A stretch of 64,000 bases of DNA, taken from positions 1 through 64,000 of the forward strand of contig NZ_BBXF01000006.1 in NCBI RefSeq assembly GCF_001570585.1. Direction: 5' to 3'. This document shows positions 42,702 to 51,857 of the stretch, piece by piece (the first letter of the stretch is position 1; each line of letters starts with the position of its first letter). The position numbers and the translations under genes were made by a program. Source of the DNA: Herbidospora daliensis. Its GTDB lineage: Bacteria; Actinomycetota; Actinomycetes; Streptosporangiales; Streptosporangiaceae. The notes below the pieces were generated by a model that was given only the letters and a program-made list of their open reading frames with translations, was not told the origin of the DNA and did no database searches.

Positions 42702-42959
42702 GTGACCGAGCTGGTCATCGCACAGGCGCTCGACGGTGAAGATCTGGGCTGGCAGGAGCGCGCATTGTGCGCTCAGACCGACCCGGAGGCGTTCTTTCCA
42801 GAAAAGGGCGGCTCCACCCGAGAGGCGAAGAAGGTGTGCCGTGCGTGTGAAGTGCGCGCGGAGTGCCTTGAGTACGCGTTGGAACACGACGAACGATTCG
42901 GAATCTGGGGCGGGCTGTCGGAGCGCGAGCGCCGACGCATGAAGCGCCAGGCCGTTTGA
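42702..42959 (+). CDS. whiB: WhiB-family iron-sulfur transcription factor (WhiB/WhmD type)
   Basis: 85 aa. Four cluster ligands C23, C46, C49 and C55 (C-x22-C-x2-C-x5-C), then FGIWGGLSERERRRMKRQ with the G-I/V-W-G-G turn and basic DNA-binding tail. LGWQERALCAQTDPEAFFPEKGGST closely matches, as I remember it, developmental WhiB of Streptomyces and mycobacterial WhiB2, which act with WhiA to trigger septation genes. It lies beside fbi/mannose genes as in those genera. GTG 42702 has GGGAGG six or seven bases upstream. A strong hairpin follows the stop. Confidence 0.94.
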   Translation: MTELVIAQALDGEDLGWQERALCAQTDPEAFFPEKGGSTREAKKVCRACEVRAECLEYALEHDERFGIWGGLSERERRRMKRQAV

Positions 42960-42970
42960 CGCATAACTGA

Positions 42971-43008
42971 GCGGGATGCGGCCGGCCGAAGGGCCGGCCA
43001 CATCCCGC
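42971..43008 (+). terminator. strong hairpin terminator after whiB
   Basis: 17-bp arms (42971-42987 and 42992-43008) with a single C/A mismatch and a 4-nt GAAG loop. It begins 12 bp after the whiB stop. No T-tract follows. Confidence 0.8.
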
Positions 43009-43142
43009 CTCGAAGAACACCGATGCTGGGCGACACGCGGGGGTCACATTTGTGGCCTCCGCTTGTCATTTGGGTCGGGGGCCGGTGCGCGGTGCCGTAG
43101 TGTTGGCGCGCAAAAGCCGCACATACCCCCAAGGATCCCGCC

Positions 43143-45917
43143 GTGCACTCGGTCACCGCGATCGTGGTCGCTCATGATGGCTCCCGTTGGCTCCGGGACA
43201 CCCTCCGGGCGGTGCTGGCGCAGACCCGGCCGGTCGACCGGGGTGTCGGGGTCGACAACGGCAGCCGTGACGGCAGCCGCGACCTGCTCGGCGAGGCGTT
43301 CGGCAAACACAGCGTCGTGCAGATGCCGCGCGGCAGCGGGTTCGCCGAAGCCGTGCACGAGGTCGTCCGGCGGCTTCCGAAGGCGCCCGGCGACACCGAG
43401 TGGATCTGGCTGATCCACGACGACTGCGCCCCCGACGCCCGCGCCCTGGAGTTCCTGCTCCACGCCGCCGACGAGTATCCCGAGACCGCCGTCCTTGGTC
43501 CGAAACTGCGCGACTGGCTCGACCGGAAGCTGCTGCTGGAGGTCGGCGTCACGGTCGCCCGCTCGGGCCGCCGCGAGACCGGGCTGGAGGCGCGCGAGTA
43601 CGACCAGGGCCAGCACGACGCCGAGCCCCGGGGCGTGCGCGACGTGCTGGCGGTGTCGTCGGCCGGGATGCTGATCCGCCGCGACGTGTGGGACGAGATC
43701 GGCGGCCTCGACGCCAGGCTGCCGCTGTTCCGCGACGACCTCGACTTCTGCTGGCGGACCCGCGCCGCCGGGCACCGGGTGCTCGCGGTGACCTCCGCCG
43801 TGGCCTGGCACGCCGAGGCGTCGTCCAAGCGCCGCCGCCGCATCGCCGCCAGCGACGACCACCCGAGGCGGCTGGCCCGGCGTTATTCGTTGTTCGTGCT
43901 GATGGCGAACCTGCCGTTCTGGACGATGCTCTGGTCGCTGCTGCGCAACACGGTCGGGTCGCTGATCCGTACCGTGCTGTTCCTGGTCGCCAAGCAGCCC
44001 GCGCACGCCGTCGACGAACTCGCCGCGATCGGCTCGGTGTTGTTCCATCCGCTGCGGCTGCGCCGGGCCAGGAAGGCGCGCAAGGCCAGCCGGGCCGGAT
44101 ACCAGCTGGTCAAACCCATGTTCAGCCCGCCGAGCCTGGCGTTCCGGCGGGCCTGGGAGATGGTCCAGAACCAGTTGTCGGGCGGCGGCCCGATGGATTC
44201 GGCCGGCCGTCACCACGCCGTCCAGCAGCCCGGCGCGGAAGAGGGCGACGAGCTGCTCAACGACGACGACGGCTTCTTGCGGCGCGCCTTCGCCAGCCCC
44301 GGGGTGCGGCTGTTCGTGCTGCTCACGGCGGTGGCGCTGGCGGCCGAGAGAGAGCTGCTGACCGGGGGGCTGCTCGGCGGCGGCGCGCTGGTGCCGGTCG
44401 CCGGAGGGGCCTCCGACCTGTGGGCGTTCTACATCGGCGAGCAGGCGCCGCCCTACGTCGCGGTGCTGGCGGTGTTGTCGACCATCACCTTCGGCAAGAC
44501 CTGGCTGGCGGTGTCGATCCTGCTGCTGGGCTGCGTGCCGCTGTCGGGCCTGAGCGCCTACCTGGCGACCAAGAGCTTCGTCACCTACCGCCCCGCGCGG
44601 GTCTGGATGGCCGCCACCTACGCCCTCCTGCCGGTCGCGACCGGTGTGGTGGCGTCGGGGCGGATCGGGTCGGCGGTGGTGTTCATCCTGCTGCCCGTCT
44701 ACGCCTCGCTCGCCACGAAGGTGCTGGCCGACACCCGTAAGCCGGCCCGCCGCGCGGCCTGGGGCCTGGGCCTGCTGCTGGCCGTGGGCACCGCGTTCGC
44801 CCCGATCCTGTACGTCTTCGTCGCCGTCCTCGGCCTGCTCGCCGCCGTGTCGTTCGGGGGAGTGCGGCGCGGGGTCGGCGGGAACCTGCTCATCGCGCTG
44901 GGCGCCCCGCTGATCCTGCTCGGACCCTGGCTGGCCACGATCGTCCAAGACCCGATGCGCATCCTGCGGGAGGCCGGGCTGCCGATGACCTCCTCGCCCC
45001 GGCTGGCCCCCGAGGCGCTGCTCACCCTCAACCCGGGCGGGCCCGGCGCGCCGCCGATCTGGGCCACCGCCGGGCTGCTCGCCGTCGCCCTGGGTGCGCT
45101 GCTGCTGCGCCGCCACCAGTTCATCGTGGCCGTCGGGTGGGGCGTGGCGATCGTCGGCGTGCTGGCGGCGACCGTGGTGAGCCGCATGTCGACCTGGCCG
45201 GGGGTGCCGCTGGCGTTCGCCGCGACCGGGCTGCTGGTCTCGACCGCGCTGGCCGCCCACCGGGTGGCCGAGTTCCGCAAGGCGGGCGGGTTCCGGAAGG
45301 CCGGCGCGTTCCTGATCGTGCTGGTCGCGTTCGCGACCCCGGTCGCCGCCGCGACCTTGTGGATCATGGACAGGGCCGACGGGCCGCTGCGCCGCGACGT
45401 GCGCTCGCCGCTCCCAGCCATCGCCGAGGCCCAGTCGAAGCCCGGTGAGGGCACGCTGCTGATCCGCACCGCGGACGCGGGCCTCACCTACACGGTTCTG
45501 CGTGGCCGCATCCCGGTCATCGGGGAGTCGGAACGGGCCGCGTACGGCTCCGACTTCACCGACGCGGTGGCGGGGCTGGCCTCCGGCCGGGGCGGCTCCG
45601 ACGCGGCCGAGCTGGCGGGCCGGGGCATCGCGTTCGTGAGCGTGCCCGCGCCGATCGACCCCGCCCTGCGGCGGGCCCTCGACTCCGAGCCGACCATGGC
45701 CAGGGTCACCCTCACGGATCGGGCCGGACTCTGGCGGATGACCGGGACGGTCACCCCCGAACGCCCGCCGGCCGGCGCGTCGTGGCACCGGTGGTGGCTC
45801 TACGGGCAGGGCGCGCTCGTGGTGATCGTGCTGATCCTGGCGGCGCCGGGAGCGCGTACCGCCGAGCCGGAGGTCGTCGAGGAGATCCCGGCCGACCGAG
45901 AGCGGGTGGCGGTGTGA
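43143..45917 (+). CDS. GT2 glycosyltransferase fused to polytopic membrane domain
   Basis: 924 aa. Residues 1-230 form a GT2 domain: HSVTAIVVAHDGSRWL, NGSRDGSRDLLGEAFG, WIWLIHDDCAPDARAL, SSAGMLIRRDVWDEIGGLD and RDDLDFCWRTRAAGHRV. The rest carries at least twelve hydrophobic helices with soluble loops, and ends in a polar tail. The layout suggests sugar transfer coupled to membrane passage or polymerisation. A small duplication reads FRKAGGFRKAGAF near residue 720. The gene overlaps the DUF5719 gene by 4 bp (GTGA), which signals a joint role. GTG 43143 is the only reasonable start. Substrate is unknown. Confidence 0.88.
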   Translation: MHSVTAIVVAHDGSRWLRDTLRAVLAQTRPVDRGVGVDNGSRDGSRDLLGEAFGKHSVVQMPRGSGFAEAVHEVVRRLPKAPGDTEWIWLIHDDCAPDARALEFLLHAADEYPETAVLGPKLRDWLDRKLLLEVGVTVARSGRRETGLEAREYDQGQHDAEPRGVRDVLAVSSAGMLIRRDVWDEIGGLDARLPLFRDDLDFCWRTRAAGHRVLAVTSAVAWHAEASSKRRRRIAASDDHPRRLARRYSLFVLMANLPFWTMLWSLLRNTVGSLIRTVLFLVAKQPAHAVDELAAIGSVLFHPLRLRRARKARKASRAGYQLVKPMFSPPSLAFRRAWEMVQNQLSGGGPMDSAGRHHAVQQPGAEEGDELLNDDDGFLRRAFASPGVRLFVLLTAVALAAERELLTGGLLGGGALVPVAGGASDLWAFYIGEQAPPYVAVLAVLSTITFGKTWLAVSILLLGCVPLSGLSAYLATKSFVTYRPARVWMAATYALLPVATGVVASGRIGSAVVFILLPVYASLATKVLADTRKPARRAAWGLGLLLAVGTAFAPILYVFVAVLGLLAAVSFGGVRRGVGGNLLIALGAPLILLGPWLATIVQDPMRILREAGLPMTSSPRLAPEALLTLNPGGPGAPPIWATAGLLAVALGALLLRRHQFIVAVGWGVAIVGVLAATVVSRMSTWPGVPLAFAATGLLVSTALAAHRVAEFRKAGGFRKAGAFLIVLVAFATPVAAATLWIMDRADGPLRRDVRSPLPAIAEAQSKPGEGTLLIRTADAGLTYTVLRGRIPVIGESERAAYGSDFTDAVAGLASGRGGSDAAELAGRGIAFVSVPAPIDPALRRALDSEPTMARVTLTDRAGLWRMTGTVTPERPPAGASWHRWWLYGQGALVVIVLILAAPGARTAEPEVVEEIPADRERVAV

Positions 45918-47329
45918 GGCGGCTCATCGAGAACCGGTTCGGCATGCTGGCGCTGGTGCTGATCGCGCTCGGCGCGGTCTACGGCGTCGCGTTCGTCAGC
46001 CGCCCGGCCCCCGCCGCGCCGGTCAAGGCCGAACCGGTGCGCGCGCCCATCGCGGCCGTCTCGACGGTCTGCCCCGACCCGGGCGGCGCGACGGTCACCG
46101 CCGTCACCCCGCCCAACGCGGGGGGCGCCGGGCAGACCCTCATCGAGGACGGCGACGAGCCCGTCACCGTCGAGGAGCCCGGCAAGCTCTGGCAGAAGAC
46201 CATGGCCGCCGGCACCGACCCGATGCGGGTGCACGCCACCGGCGCGATGGCCACCGGCCTGGAGGCCGCCCAGACGCGGCGCGCGCTGACCGGCGCCGCA
46301 AGGGGCCTGGCCGGGGTGCGCTGCGTCGACCCCGGCGCCGACGTCTGGTTCGTCGGGCCCGGCCCGGCCGCCGGAGACCTCAAGCTCCACCTGGCCAACG
46401 TCGAGTCGGCCCCGGCCGACGTGGCGCTGGTCGTCTACTCGGGCGAGGGCCAGGTCATCGCCGACCGGGCCAGCGGCATGCTGCTGAAGCCGGGCGAGCA
46501 CCGCGTCGTCGACCTCAAGAAGGTCGCGCCGTCGCCGCTGGTCATGGCGCTGAACGTGTCGACCGGCCGGGGCCGGGTCGCGGCCGCCGTCGAGGCGGCC
46601 ACCTCCGAGGGCGTCGACTGGCTCCCGCAGACCACCCGGCCGGCCAAGCGGGTCGTGGTGCCGGGCCTGCCCGGCAGCGCCGGCCGCCGCGAGCTCTACG
46701 TCGCCGCCCCCGGCGAGTCGGACGCCGTCGTCAACGTCAAGGCCGTGCTGAAGGACGGCTCCTACGCCCTGGAGAACCGCGAGACCGTCGAGGTGCCCGC
46801 CGGTTCGGTCGCCACCCTCGACCTGTCGACCGGGGTGACCGGCCAGCCCGCCGCGATCGTGCTCACCTCGGAGATCCCCGTGGTCGCCGGGCTGAAGATG
46901 GTCGGCACCGGAAGCCGGACCGACGTCGCGTTCACCGCCGGAGCGCCCTCGATCGACCTCGGCAGCGTCGTCGCCGACGCCCGCTCGACCAAGGACGTCA
47001 CCTCGCGGCTGATCCTGAGCGCGCCCGACGCCGCCGCCGACGTCACCGTGACGCTGCTGCCGCGCGAGGGGAAGGCGCCCAAGCCGATCGAGGTGGCGAT
47101 CCCCGCCGCGCGTACCAAGGAGATCATCCTGAAGGGCCCGGCCAAGGGCTTCAGCGTGGTCGTCACGCCCAAGACCGGCTCGGGGCCGGTCTACGGCGGG
47201 CGGGTGATGGAGGAGCGCGCCCCCGGCGGGCAGCTCGTCACCGCGCAGCCGCTGGCCGTGGCGCGCACCTGGACGCTGGTGCCGCCGGTCGCCGAGGAGC
47301 CCTCGGCGGTCTTCGCTCAGCCGTCGTAG
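45914..47329 (+). CDS. DUF5719-family extracytoplasmic protein
   Basis: 471 aa. One N-terminal TM/signal (RFGMLALVLIALGAVYGVAFV) and a large extracytoplasmic beta-rich region with repeated strands (VVDLKKVAPSPLVMALNVS, VATLDLSTGVTG, TKEIILKGPAKGFSVVV). Two Cys (VSTVCPDPGG, GVRCVDPGAD) may form a disulphide. DUF5719 has no known function. It is encoded directly after, and overlapping, the GT2-membrane fusion, an arrangement I also associate with other actinobacteria, so it is probably an accessory of that enzyme outside the membrane. It overlaps the convergent gene by 13 bp. Confidence 0.85.
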   Translation: MRRLIENRFGMLALVLIALGAVYGVAFVSRPAPAAPVKAEPVRAPIAAVSTVCPDPGGATVTAVTPPNAGGAGQTLIEDGDEPVTVEEPGKLWQKTMAAGTDPMRVHATGAMATGLEAAQTRRALTGAARGLAGVRCVDPGADVWFVGPGPAAGDLKLHLANVESAPADVALVVYSGEGQVIADRASGMLLKPGEHRVVDLKKVAPSPLVMALNVSTGRGRVAAAVEAATSEGVDWLPQTTRPAKRVVVPGLPGSAGRRELYVAAPGESDAVVNVKAVLKDGSYALENRETVEVPAGSVATLDLSTGVTGQPAAIVLTSEIPVVAGLKMVGTGSRTDVAFTAGAPSIDLGSVVADARSTKDVTSRLILSAPDAAADVTVTLLPREGKAPKPIEVAIPAARTKEIILKGPAKGFSVVVTPKTGSGPVYGGRVMEERAPGGQLVTAQPLAVARTWTLVPPVAEEPSAVFAQPS

Positions 47330-47742
47330 CCGGGGTCGACCTGTTCGGGGGTGAGCCCCAGCAGCGTGGAGACCTGCTCGACCACGACGGTGTGCACCAG
47401 CGCGGCGAGGCTCTCGCGGTCGCGCGCGCGGGCCTCCAGCGGACGCCGGTAGACCACGACCATCGCCGGGTCGCCGCGCAGCGCCGGTTCGGCCCGGCCG
47501 AACGGGATCGGGTCGGAGGCCAGCCGCGCCGGGCCGTCGAGCAGCTCGGCGACCGGCGGCACCTCCTCGACGCCGAAGTCGACGCCCGCCAGCTCCTTGG
47601 CCCACCGGACGCGCAGCCGGTCGACGGCGTCGAGCACGAGGTCGTCGAAGCGCTCGCCACGGGACTTGGCGATGGGCACGTGGGCGGGCGCGAGGGGACC
47701 CCGCATGCCGCGCCCGTGGCGGTCCCGTCGTCGAGGAGTCAT
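47317..47742 (-). CDS. metallopeptidase-fold (zincin_1) protein lacking HExxH
   Basis: 141 aa. The fold matches the small zincin family (DUF1025) found next to DUF3499 in actinobacteria: RFDDLVLDAVDRL, DFGVEEVPP, MVVVYRRPLEARA, and the helix LVHTVVVEQVSTLLGL followed by VDPGYDG. In zinc-binding relatives this helix reads H-E-x-x-H; here it is V-E-Q-V-S, so both His are gone and only Glu remains. It is therefore unlikely to bind zinc in the usual way, although the neighbourhood is conserved. ATG 47742. Convergent with the DUF5719 gene, divergent from DUF3499. Confidence 0.82.
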   Translation of the reverse strand: MTPRRRDRHGRGMRGPLAPAHVPIAKSRGERFDDLVLDAVDRLRVRWAKELAGVDFGVEEVPPVAELLDGPARLASDPIPFGRAEPALRGDPAMVVVYRRPLEARARDRESLAALVHTVVVEQVSTLLGLTPEQVDPGYDG

Positions 47743-47843
47743 CAGGTCAGCTTAGGGCTCCGGCCGTGTTCGGGTGGTGTCCGGATTGTGGCGACACGCT
47801 CGTTAAGAGGGGCGGGGTGGTGGCAATGTGCGGGCGGACCGGA

Positions 47844-47849
47844 TACGGT
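47844..47849 (+). promoter_or_regulatory. -10 hexamer TACGGT, probable leaderless DUF3499 transcript
   Basis: TACGGT ends six bases before GTG 47856, leaving no space for a ribosome site. This decides the start against the longer ORF from 47766. Confidence 0.45.
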
Positions 47850-47855
47850 CCCTCC

Positions 47856-48212
47856 GTGAGCCCCGTCCGCAGCTGTTCCCGTACCGCCTGCAGGCAGCCT
47901 GCCGTCTTCACACTCACGTACGTTTACGCCGACTCGACCGCTGTTCTTGGCCCCCTGGCGACGTACGTCGAGCCGCACTGCTATGACCTGTGCGCCGAAC
48001 ACGCCGAGCGGCTCACCGCGCCCCGAGGCTGGGAGGTCGTGCGGCTGCCCTACGAGCCGGGCGCGCCCTCCGGAGACGACCTCGAGGCGCTGGCCAACGC
48101 CGTCCGCGAGGCCGCCCGTCCGGCCCCGGCGCCGGGCGAGCCGACCGGCCAGGCCGTCGAGGTGGGGCGTCGCGGTCACCTCCGGGTCCTCAAGTCCAAT
48201 CGCGACCGCTGA
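47856..48212 (+). CDS. DUF3499-family protein
   Basis: 118 aa. The N-terminus RSCSRTACRQPAVFTLTYVYAD and the segment EPHCYDLCAEHAERLTAP supply paired Cys/His residues (C-x4-C and H-C-x3-C-x2-H) likely to bind zinc. The second half is polar and low-complexity. Function is unknown, but the family is restricted to actinobacteria as far as I know and sits next to phosphomannomutase and the zincin-fold gene. I choose GTG 47856; residues upstream of it (MFGWCPDCG onward) are not typical of the family and lie over the promoter. Confidence 0.85.
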   Translation: MSPVRSCSRTACRQPAVFTLTYVYADSTAVLGPLATYVEPHCYDLCAEHAERLTAPRGWEVVRLPYEPGAPSGDDLEALANAVREAARPAPAPGEPTGQAVEVGRRGHLRVLKSNRDR

Positions 48213-48268
48213 AGGCACGCGGCCACTAGGCTTCAAACCCTAGGGATCTGCGACATATAGGGGCGGAA

Positions 48269-49621
48269 TTGGGCGACCTCGCCAAGATCTTCAAGGCGTA
48301 TGACGTACGCGGAGTCGTACCGGACGAGTTCGACGAGGAGATCGCCGAGGCCGTGGGCGCGGCCTTCGCGGAGGTGGTGGGGGGCGACCGGATCGTGATC
48401 GCCCACGACATGCGGGAGTCCTCCGGCCCGCTCGCGGCGGCCTTCGCCCGCGGCGCGACCTCCCGGGGCGCCGATGTGATCAACGCCGGGCTCGGCTCCA
48501 CCGACCTGCTCTACTACGCCAGCGGCACCCTGAACCTGCCGGGCGTCATGTTCACCGCCAGCCACAACCCGGCCCAGTACAACGGCATGAAGATGTGCCG
48601 CGCCGGGGCCGTGCCGATCGGCTCCGAGACGGGCCTGACCGAGATCCGCGACCGGGCACTCGGGCTGCTGGGCGCCTCGTCCCCCGACCCCACCGGCGAC
48701 GTCACCGACCGCGACCTGCTGACCGGCTACGCCGACCACCTGAAGTCGCTCGTCGACCTGTCGGCGATCAGGCCGCTGAAGGTGGTCGTCGACGCCGGCA
48801 ACGGCATGGGCGGCCACACCGTGCCCGAGGTGTTCGCCGGGTTGCCGATCGACCTGGTGCCGCTCTACTTCGAGCTCGACGGCTCCTTCCCCAACCACGA
48901 GGCCAACCCGATCGAGCCGGCCAACCTGGTCGACCTGCAGGCGGCCGTCCTGGAGCACGGGGCCGACCTCGGCATCGCCTTCGACGGCGACGCCGACCGC
49001 TGCTGGGTGATCGACGAGAAGGGCGCCTCGGTCTCCCCGTCGACGATCACCGCCCTGGTGGCGGCGCGCGAGCTGGCCAAGCACCCCGGTGCCACGGTCA
49101 TCCACAACCTGATCACCTCGCGCGGCGTGCCCGAGATCGTCAAGGAGCACGGCGGGGTGCCGGTCCGCACCCGCGTCGGCCACTCGTTCATCAAGGCCGA
49201 GATGGCCCGCACGGGCGCGGTCTTCGGCGGCGAGCACTCGGCCCACTACTACTTCCGCGACTTCTGGTACGCCGACTCGGGCATGCTGGCCGCCCTCCAC
49301 GTGCTGGCCGCCCTCGGCGAACAGGACCGCCCCCTGTCGGAGGTGCTGGCCGCCTACGCGCGCTACACCGCCTCCGGCGAGATCAACAGCACGGTGGCCG
49401 ACCAGGCCGCCGCCACCGCCAAGGTGCGCGAGGCGTTCGGGTCCCGCGAGGGTGTTACCTTCGATGAGCTGGACGGCCTGACCGTCACCGGTCCGACCTG
49501 GTGGTTCAACCTGCGCCCGTCCAACACCGAACCGCTGCTCCGGCTCAACGCCGAGGGCGACGACGAGGTGACCATGGCCCGGGTGCGCGACGACGTTCTG
49601 AAAGAGGTTCGAGGGATTTGA
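48269..49621 (+). CDS. manB: phosphomannomutase/phosphoglucomutase
   Basis: 450 aa with four alpha-D-phosphohexomutase domains. The phospho-serine loop is [14 protein letters not shown] (S98), the metal loop [11 protein letters not shown], the sugar-specificity loop [10 protein letters not shown] and the phosphate-binding loop [12 protein letters not shown], all intact. It interconverts mannose 6-phosphate and mannose 1-phosphate, feeding manC at 34.2 kb and so GDP-mannose for glycolipids, polymers and protein mannosylation. TTG 48269 follows AGGGGCGG. The stop overlaps the TTG start of the Trm112-like gene. Confidence 0.93.
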   Translation: MGDLAKIFKAYDVRGVVPDEFDEEIAEAVGAAFAEVVGGDRIVIAHDMRESSGPLAAAFARGATSRGADVINAGLGSTDLLYYASGTLNLPGVMFTASHNPAQYNGMKMCRAGAVPIGSETGLTEIRDRALGLLGASSPDPTGDVTDRDLLTGYADHLKSLVDLSAIRPLKVVVDAGNGMGGHTVPEVFAGLPIDLVPLYFELDGSFPNHEANPIEPANLVDLQAAVLEHGADLGIAFDGDADRCWVIDEKGASVSPSTITALVAARELAKHPGATVIHNLITSRGVPEIVKEHGGVPVRTRVGHSFIKAEMARTGAVFGGEHSAHYYFRDFWYADSGMLAALHVLAALGEQDRPLSEVLAAYARYTASGEINSTVADQAAATAKVREAFGSREGVTFDELDGLTVTGPTWWFNLRPSNTEPLLRLNAEGDDEVTMARVRDDVLKEVRGI

Positions 49622-49785
49622 AGATCGACGACTGGCTGCTGGAGATCCTGGCCTGCCCGGCGTGCAAGTCCCCGCTCCGGGCCGAGGCCGATGAGCTGGC
49701 CTGCACCTCCGAGAGCTGCGGCCTGGTCTACCCGGTCCGCGACGACATTCCCGTGCTGCTGGTCGACGAGGCACGGAAGGCATGA
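49618..49785 (+). CDS. Trm112-family small zinc-ribbon protein
   Basis: 55 aa. [21 protein letters not shown] and [26 protein letters not shown] are the Trm112p/YcaR pattern with C-P-x-C and C-x4-C (probable Zn site). Relatives activate methyltransferases or act as small chaperone-like partners; the partner here is unknown. TTG 49618 overlaps the manB stop, and its own stop overlaps the ATG of the SIS gene (ATGA), so the three genes are translationally coupled. Confidence 0.88.
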   Translation: MKIDDWLLEILACPACKSPLRAEADELACTSESCGLVYPVRDDIPVLLVDEARKA

Positions 49786-50891
49786 TCTGGGAGCCTGAGC
49801 TGCTCGACGACCAGAACCATCTGGTCGCGGCCGATCCCTCGGGCATGCTTCCGGCGGTCGCCTCGGCGGCCGCCCAGATCCGCACCGGGCGGCGGCTGGC
49901 CGCTGAGGCGGGCGTGGGGGCGGTCGCCGCCGAGGGGCGCCCGAGGGCGATCGTGACGCTCGGCATGGGCGTCAGCGGCGTCTCCGGCGAGATCCTCCGG
50001 GCGATCTGCGGCAACGGCGCGCCGATCCCGATCACCACCGCGAGCGGCCACCGGCTGCCGGGCTGGATCGGCGCCAACGACCTGGTGTTCGCCGTGTCGG
50101 CCTCCGGGGCCACCGAGGAGACCCTCGGCCTGGCCTGGGAAGCCGCCCGGCGCGGCTGCCGCCTGGTCGGGGTCGGCCGCCCCGGCTCGCCGCTCCAGTC
50201 GCTCTGCACCCAGCGCGGGGCCCCGTTCGTGCCGGTCGAGGTCGCGCAGGGCCACGCCCGCGCGGCGTTGTGGGCGCTGACGGTCCCGCTCGTGGTGGCG
50301 GCGTCGTCGCTGGGGCTGGCCGACGTGCCCGAGCCCGTGTACGAAGCCACCGCCACCCTGCTCGAAGACCTGGCCCACCGCTGCCGCCCGTCGAGCGACA
50401 CCTTCATCAACCCCGGCAAGACGCTGGCCATGGAACTGGCCGAGTCGGTGCCCATGGTCTGGGGCTCCTCGGCGCTGCCGATCGTGGCCGCCCACCGCCT
50501 GGTCCACCAGCTCTACGAGAACGCCAAATACCCGGCGATCTTCGGCGAGCTGCCCGAGGCGGCCCACAACCAGGTGGCCGCCTTCGACGGCCCGCTCGCC
50601 GAGCGCGACATCTTCGCCGACACGCAGGGCCGCCAGCTGCGGCTGTTCCTGCTCCGCGACGTCGACGAAGACGAGCGCGAGACCCGCACCCGGGGCACCG
50701 TGGTCCGGCTGGCCGAAAACCGCGACGTGCGGGTGTCGGAGCTGATGGCCGAGGGGCGTCATCCGCTTGAACGGCTGGCGACGCTGGTCGGGCTGGCCGA
50801 TTTCGCCAGCGTCTATCTGGCACTTGGTTATGGAATCGATCCCACTCCGGTCAGCGCGGTCCGGGAGCTTAAGGCCAGAATTGCCCGTTAG
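49782..50891 (+). CDS. SIS-domain phosphosugar isomerase (bifunctional phosphoglucose/phosphomannose isomerase-like)
   Basis: 369 aa. Two SIS subdomains: [46 protein letters not shown] with the Ser-rich phosphate site, [12 protein letters not shown], and the second with [46 protein letters not shown], whose Glu and His are typical catalytic residues. Co-translation with manB suggests conversion of fructose 6-phosphate to mannose 6-phosphate at the head of the GDP-mannose route; glucose activity is also possible. ATG 49782 overlaps the Trm112 stop. Confidence 0.87.
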   Translation: MIWEPELLDDQNHLVAADPSGMLPAVASAAAQIRTGRRLAAEAGVGAVAAEGRPRAIVTLGMGVSGVSGEILRAICGNGAPIPITTASGHRLPGWIGANDLVFAVSASGATEETLGLAWEAARRGCRLVGVGRPGSPLQSLCTQRGAPFVPVEVAQGHARAALWALTVPLVVAASSLGLADVPEPVYEATATLLEDLAHRCRPSSDTFINPGKTLAMELAESVPMVWGSSALPIVAAHRLVHQLYENAKYPAIFGELPEAAHNQVAAFDGPLAERDIFADTQGRQLRLFLLRDVDEDERETRTRGTVVRLAENRDVRVSELMAEGRHPLERLATLVGLADFASVYLALGYGIDPTPVSAVRELKARIAR

Positions 50892-50924
50892 GATCTTCTG
50901 GCCGAAAACTGAGGGAGTGTCATC

Positions 50925-51857
50925 GTGAGCGCCAGTGGCGGAACGAAGGCGATCGTCGCGGCGCTGGTCGCCAACTTGTCGATCGCGGTGGCGAAGTTCG
51001 TCGCCTTCTTGTTCACCGGATCGTCGTCCATGATCGCCGAGTCGGTCCACTCCGTGGCCGACTCGGGGAACCAGGCGCTGCTGCTGCTGGGCGGCAAGCG
51101 GGCGGCCCGTGAACGCACCGAGCAGCACCCGTTCGGCTACGGCCGCGAGCGCTACTTCTACTCGTTCGTGGTGGCGGTCGTGCTGTTCACGATCGGCGCG
51201 CTGTTCTCGCTGTACGAGGGCGTGCACAAGCTCCAGCATCCCGAAGACCTGACGTCCCCGCAGTGGGCGTTCGGCGTGCTGATCTTCGCGATCATCGCGG
51301 AGGCGTTCTCGTTCCGGACCGCGATCAAGGAGTCGCTGCCGTTCAAGGGCAACCTGACCTGGTGGCAGTTCATCCGCCGGTCGAAGTCGCCCGAGCTGCC
51401 CGTCATCGTGCTCGAAGACCTGGGCGCGCTGCTCGGCCTGATCTTCGCCCTGTTCGGCGTCACCATGGCGGTCGTCACCGGCAACGGAGTCTGGGACGGC
51501 GTGGGCACCGTGATGATCGGCGTCCTGCTCGGCGTCATCGCGATCGTGCTGGCCATCGAGACCAAGTCGCTGCTCATCGGCGAGAGCGCCGGCCCCGAGG
51601 TCGACGCGCAGATCCGCCAGGCCCTGGAGAGCGCGCCCGAGGTGACCCGGGTCATCCACATGCGCACCCTCCACGTCGGCCCCGAGGAGCTGCTGGTGGC
51701 CGCGAAGATTGCCGTCCAGCACGACGACACCGCCGCCGAGGTGGCCCGGGGCATCGACGAGGCCGAGCAGCGTATCCGCGCGGCCGTGCCGATCGCCCGG
51801 ATCATCTACCTCGAACCGGCCATCGAGGCGTCGTCAACGTCCGCGCAGCAGGCGTAG
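50925..51857 (+). CDS. cation diffusion facilitator family transporter (ZnT9/SLC30A9-like)
   Basis: 310 aa with about six TM helices. TM2 has ESVHSVADSGNQALLL (His/Asp metal site). In TM5 the usual His-x3-Asp is replaced by a Glu-Asp arrangement in VIVLEDLGALLGLIFAL, a hallmark I associate with the ZnT9-like subgroup. The C-terminal cytoplasmic domain (VTRVIHMRTLHVGPEELLVAAKI) is the ferredoxin-like CDF tail. It probably exports zinc or another divalent ion. GTG 50925 follows GAGGGAG. It overlaps the convergent MerR gene by 24 bp. Confidence 0.9.
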   Translation: MSASGGTKAIVAALVANLSIAVAKFVAFLFTGSSSMIAESVHSVADSGNQALLLLGGKRAARERTEQHPFGYGRERYFYSFVVAVVLFTIGALFSLYEGVHKLQHPEDLTSPQWAFGVLIFAIIAEAFSFRTAIKESLPFKGNLTWWQFIRRSKSPELPVIVLEDLGALLGLIFALFGVTMAVVTGNGVWDGVGTVMIGVLLGVIAIVLAIETKSLLIGESAGPEVDAQIRQALESAPEVTRVIHMRTLHVGPEELLVAAKIAVQHDDTAAEVARGIDEAEQRIRAAVPIARIIYLEPAIEASSTSAQQA

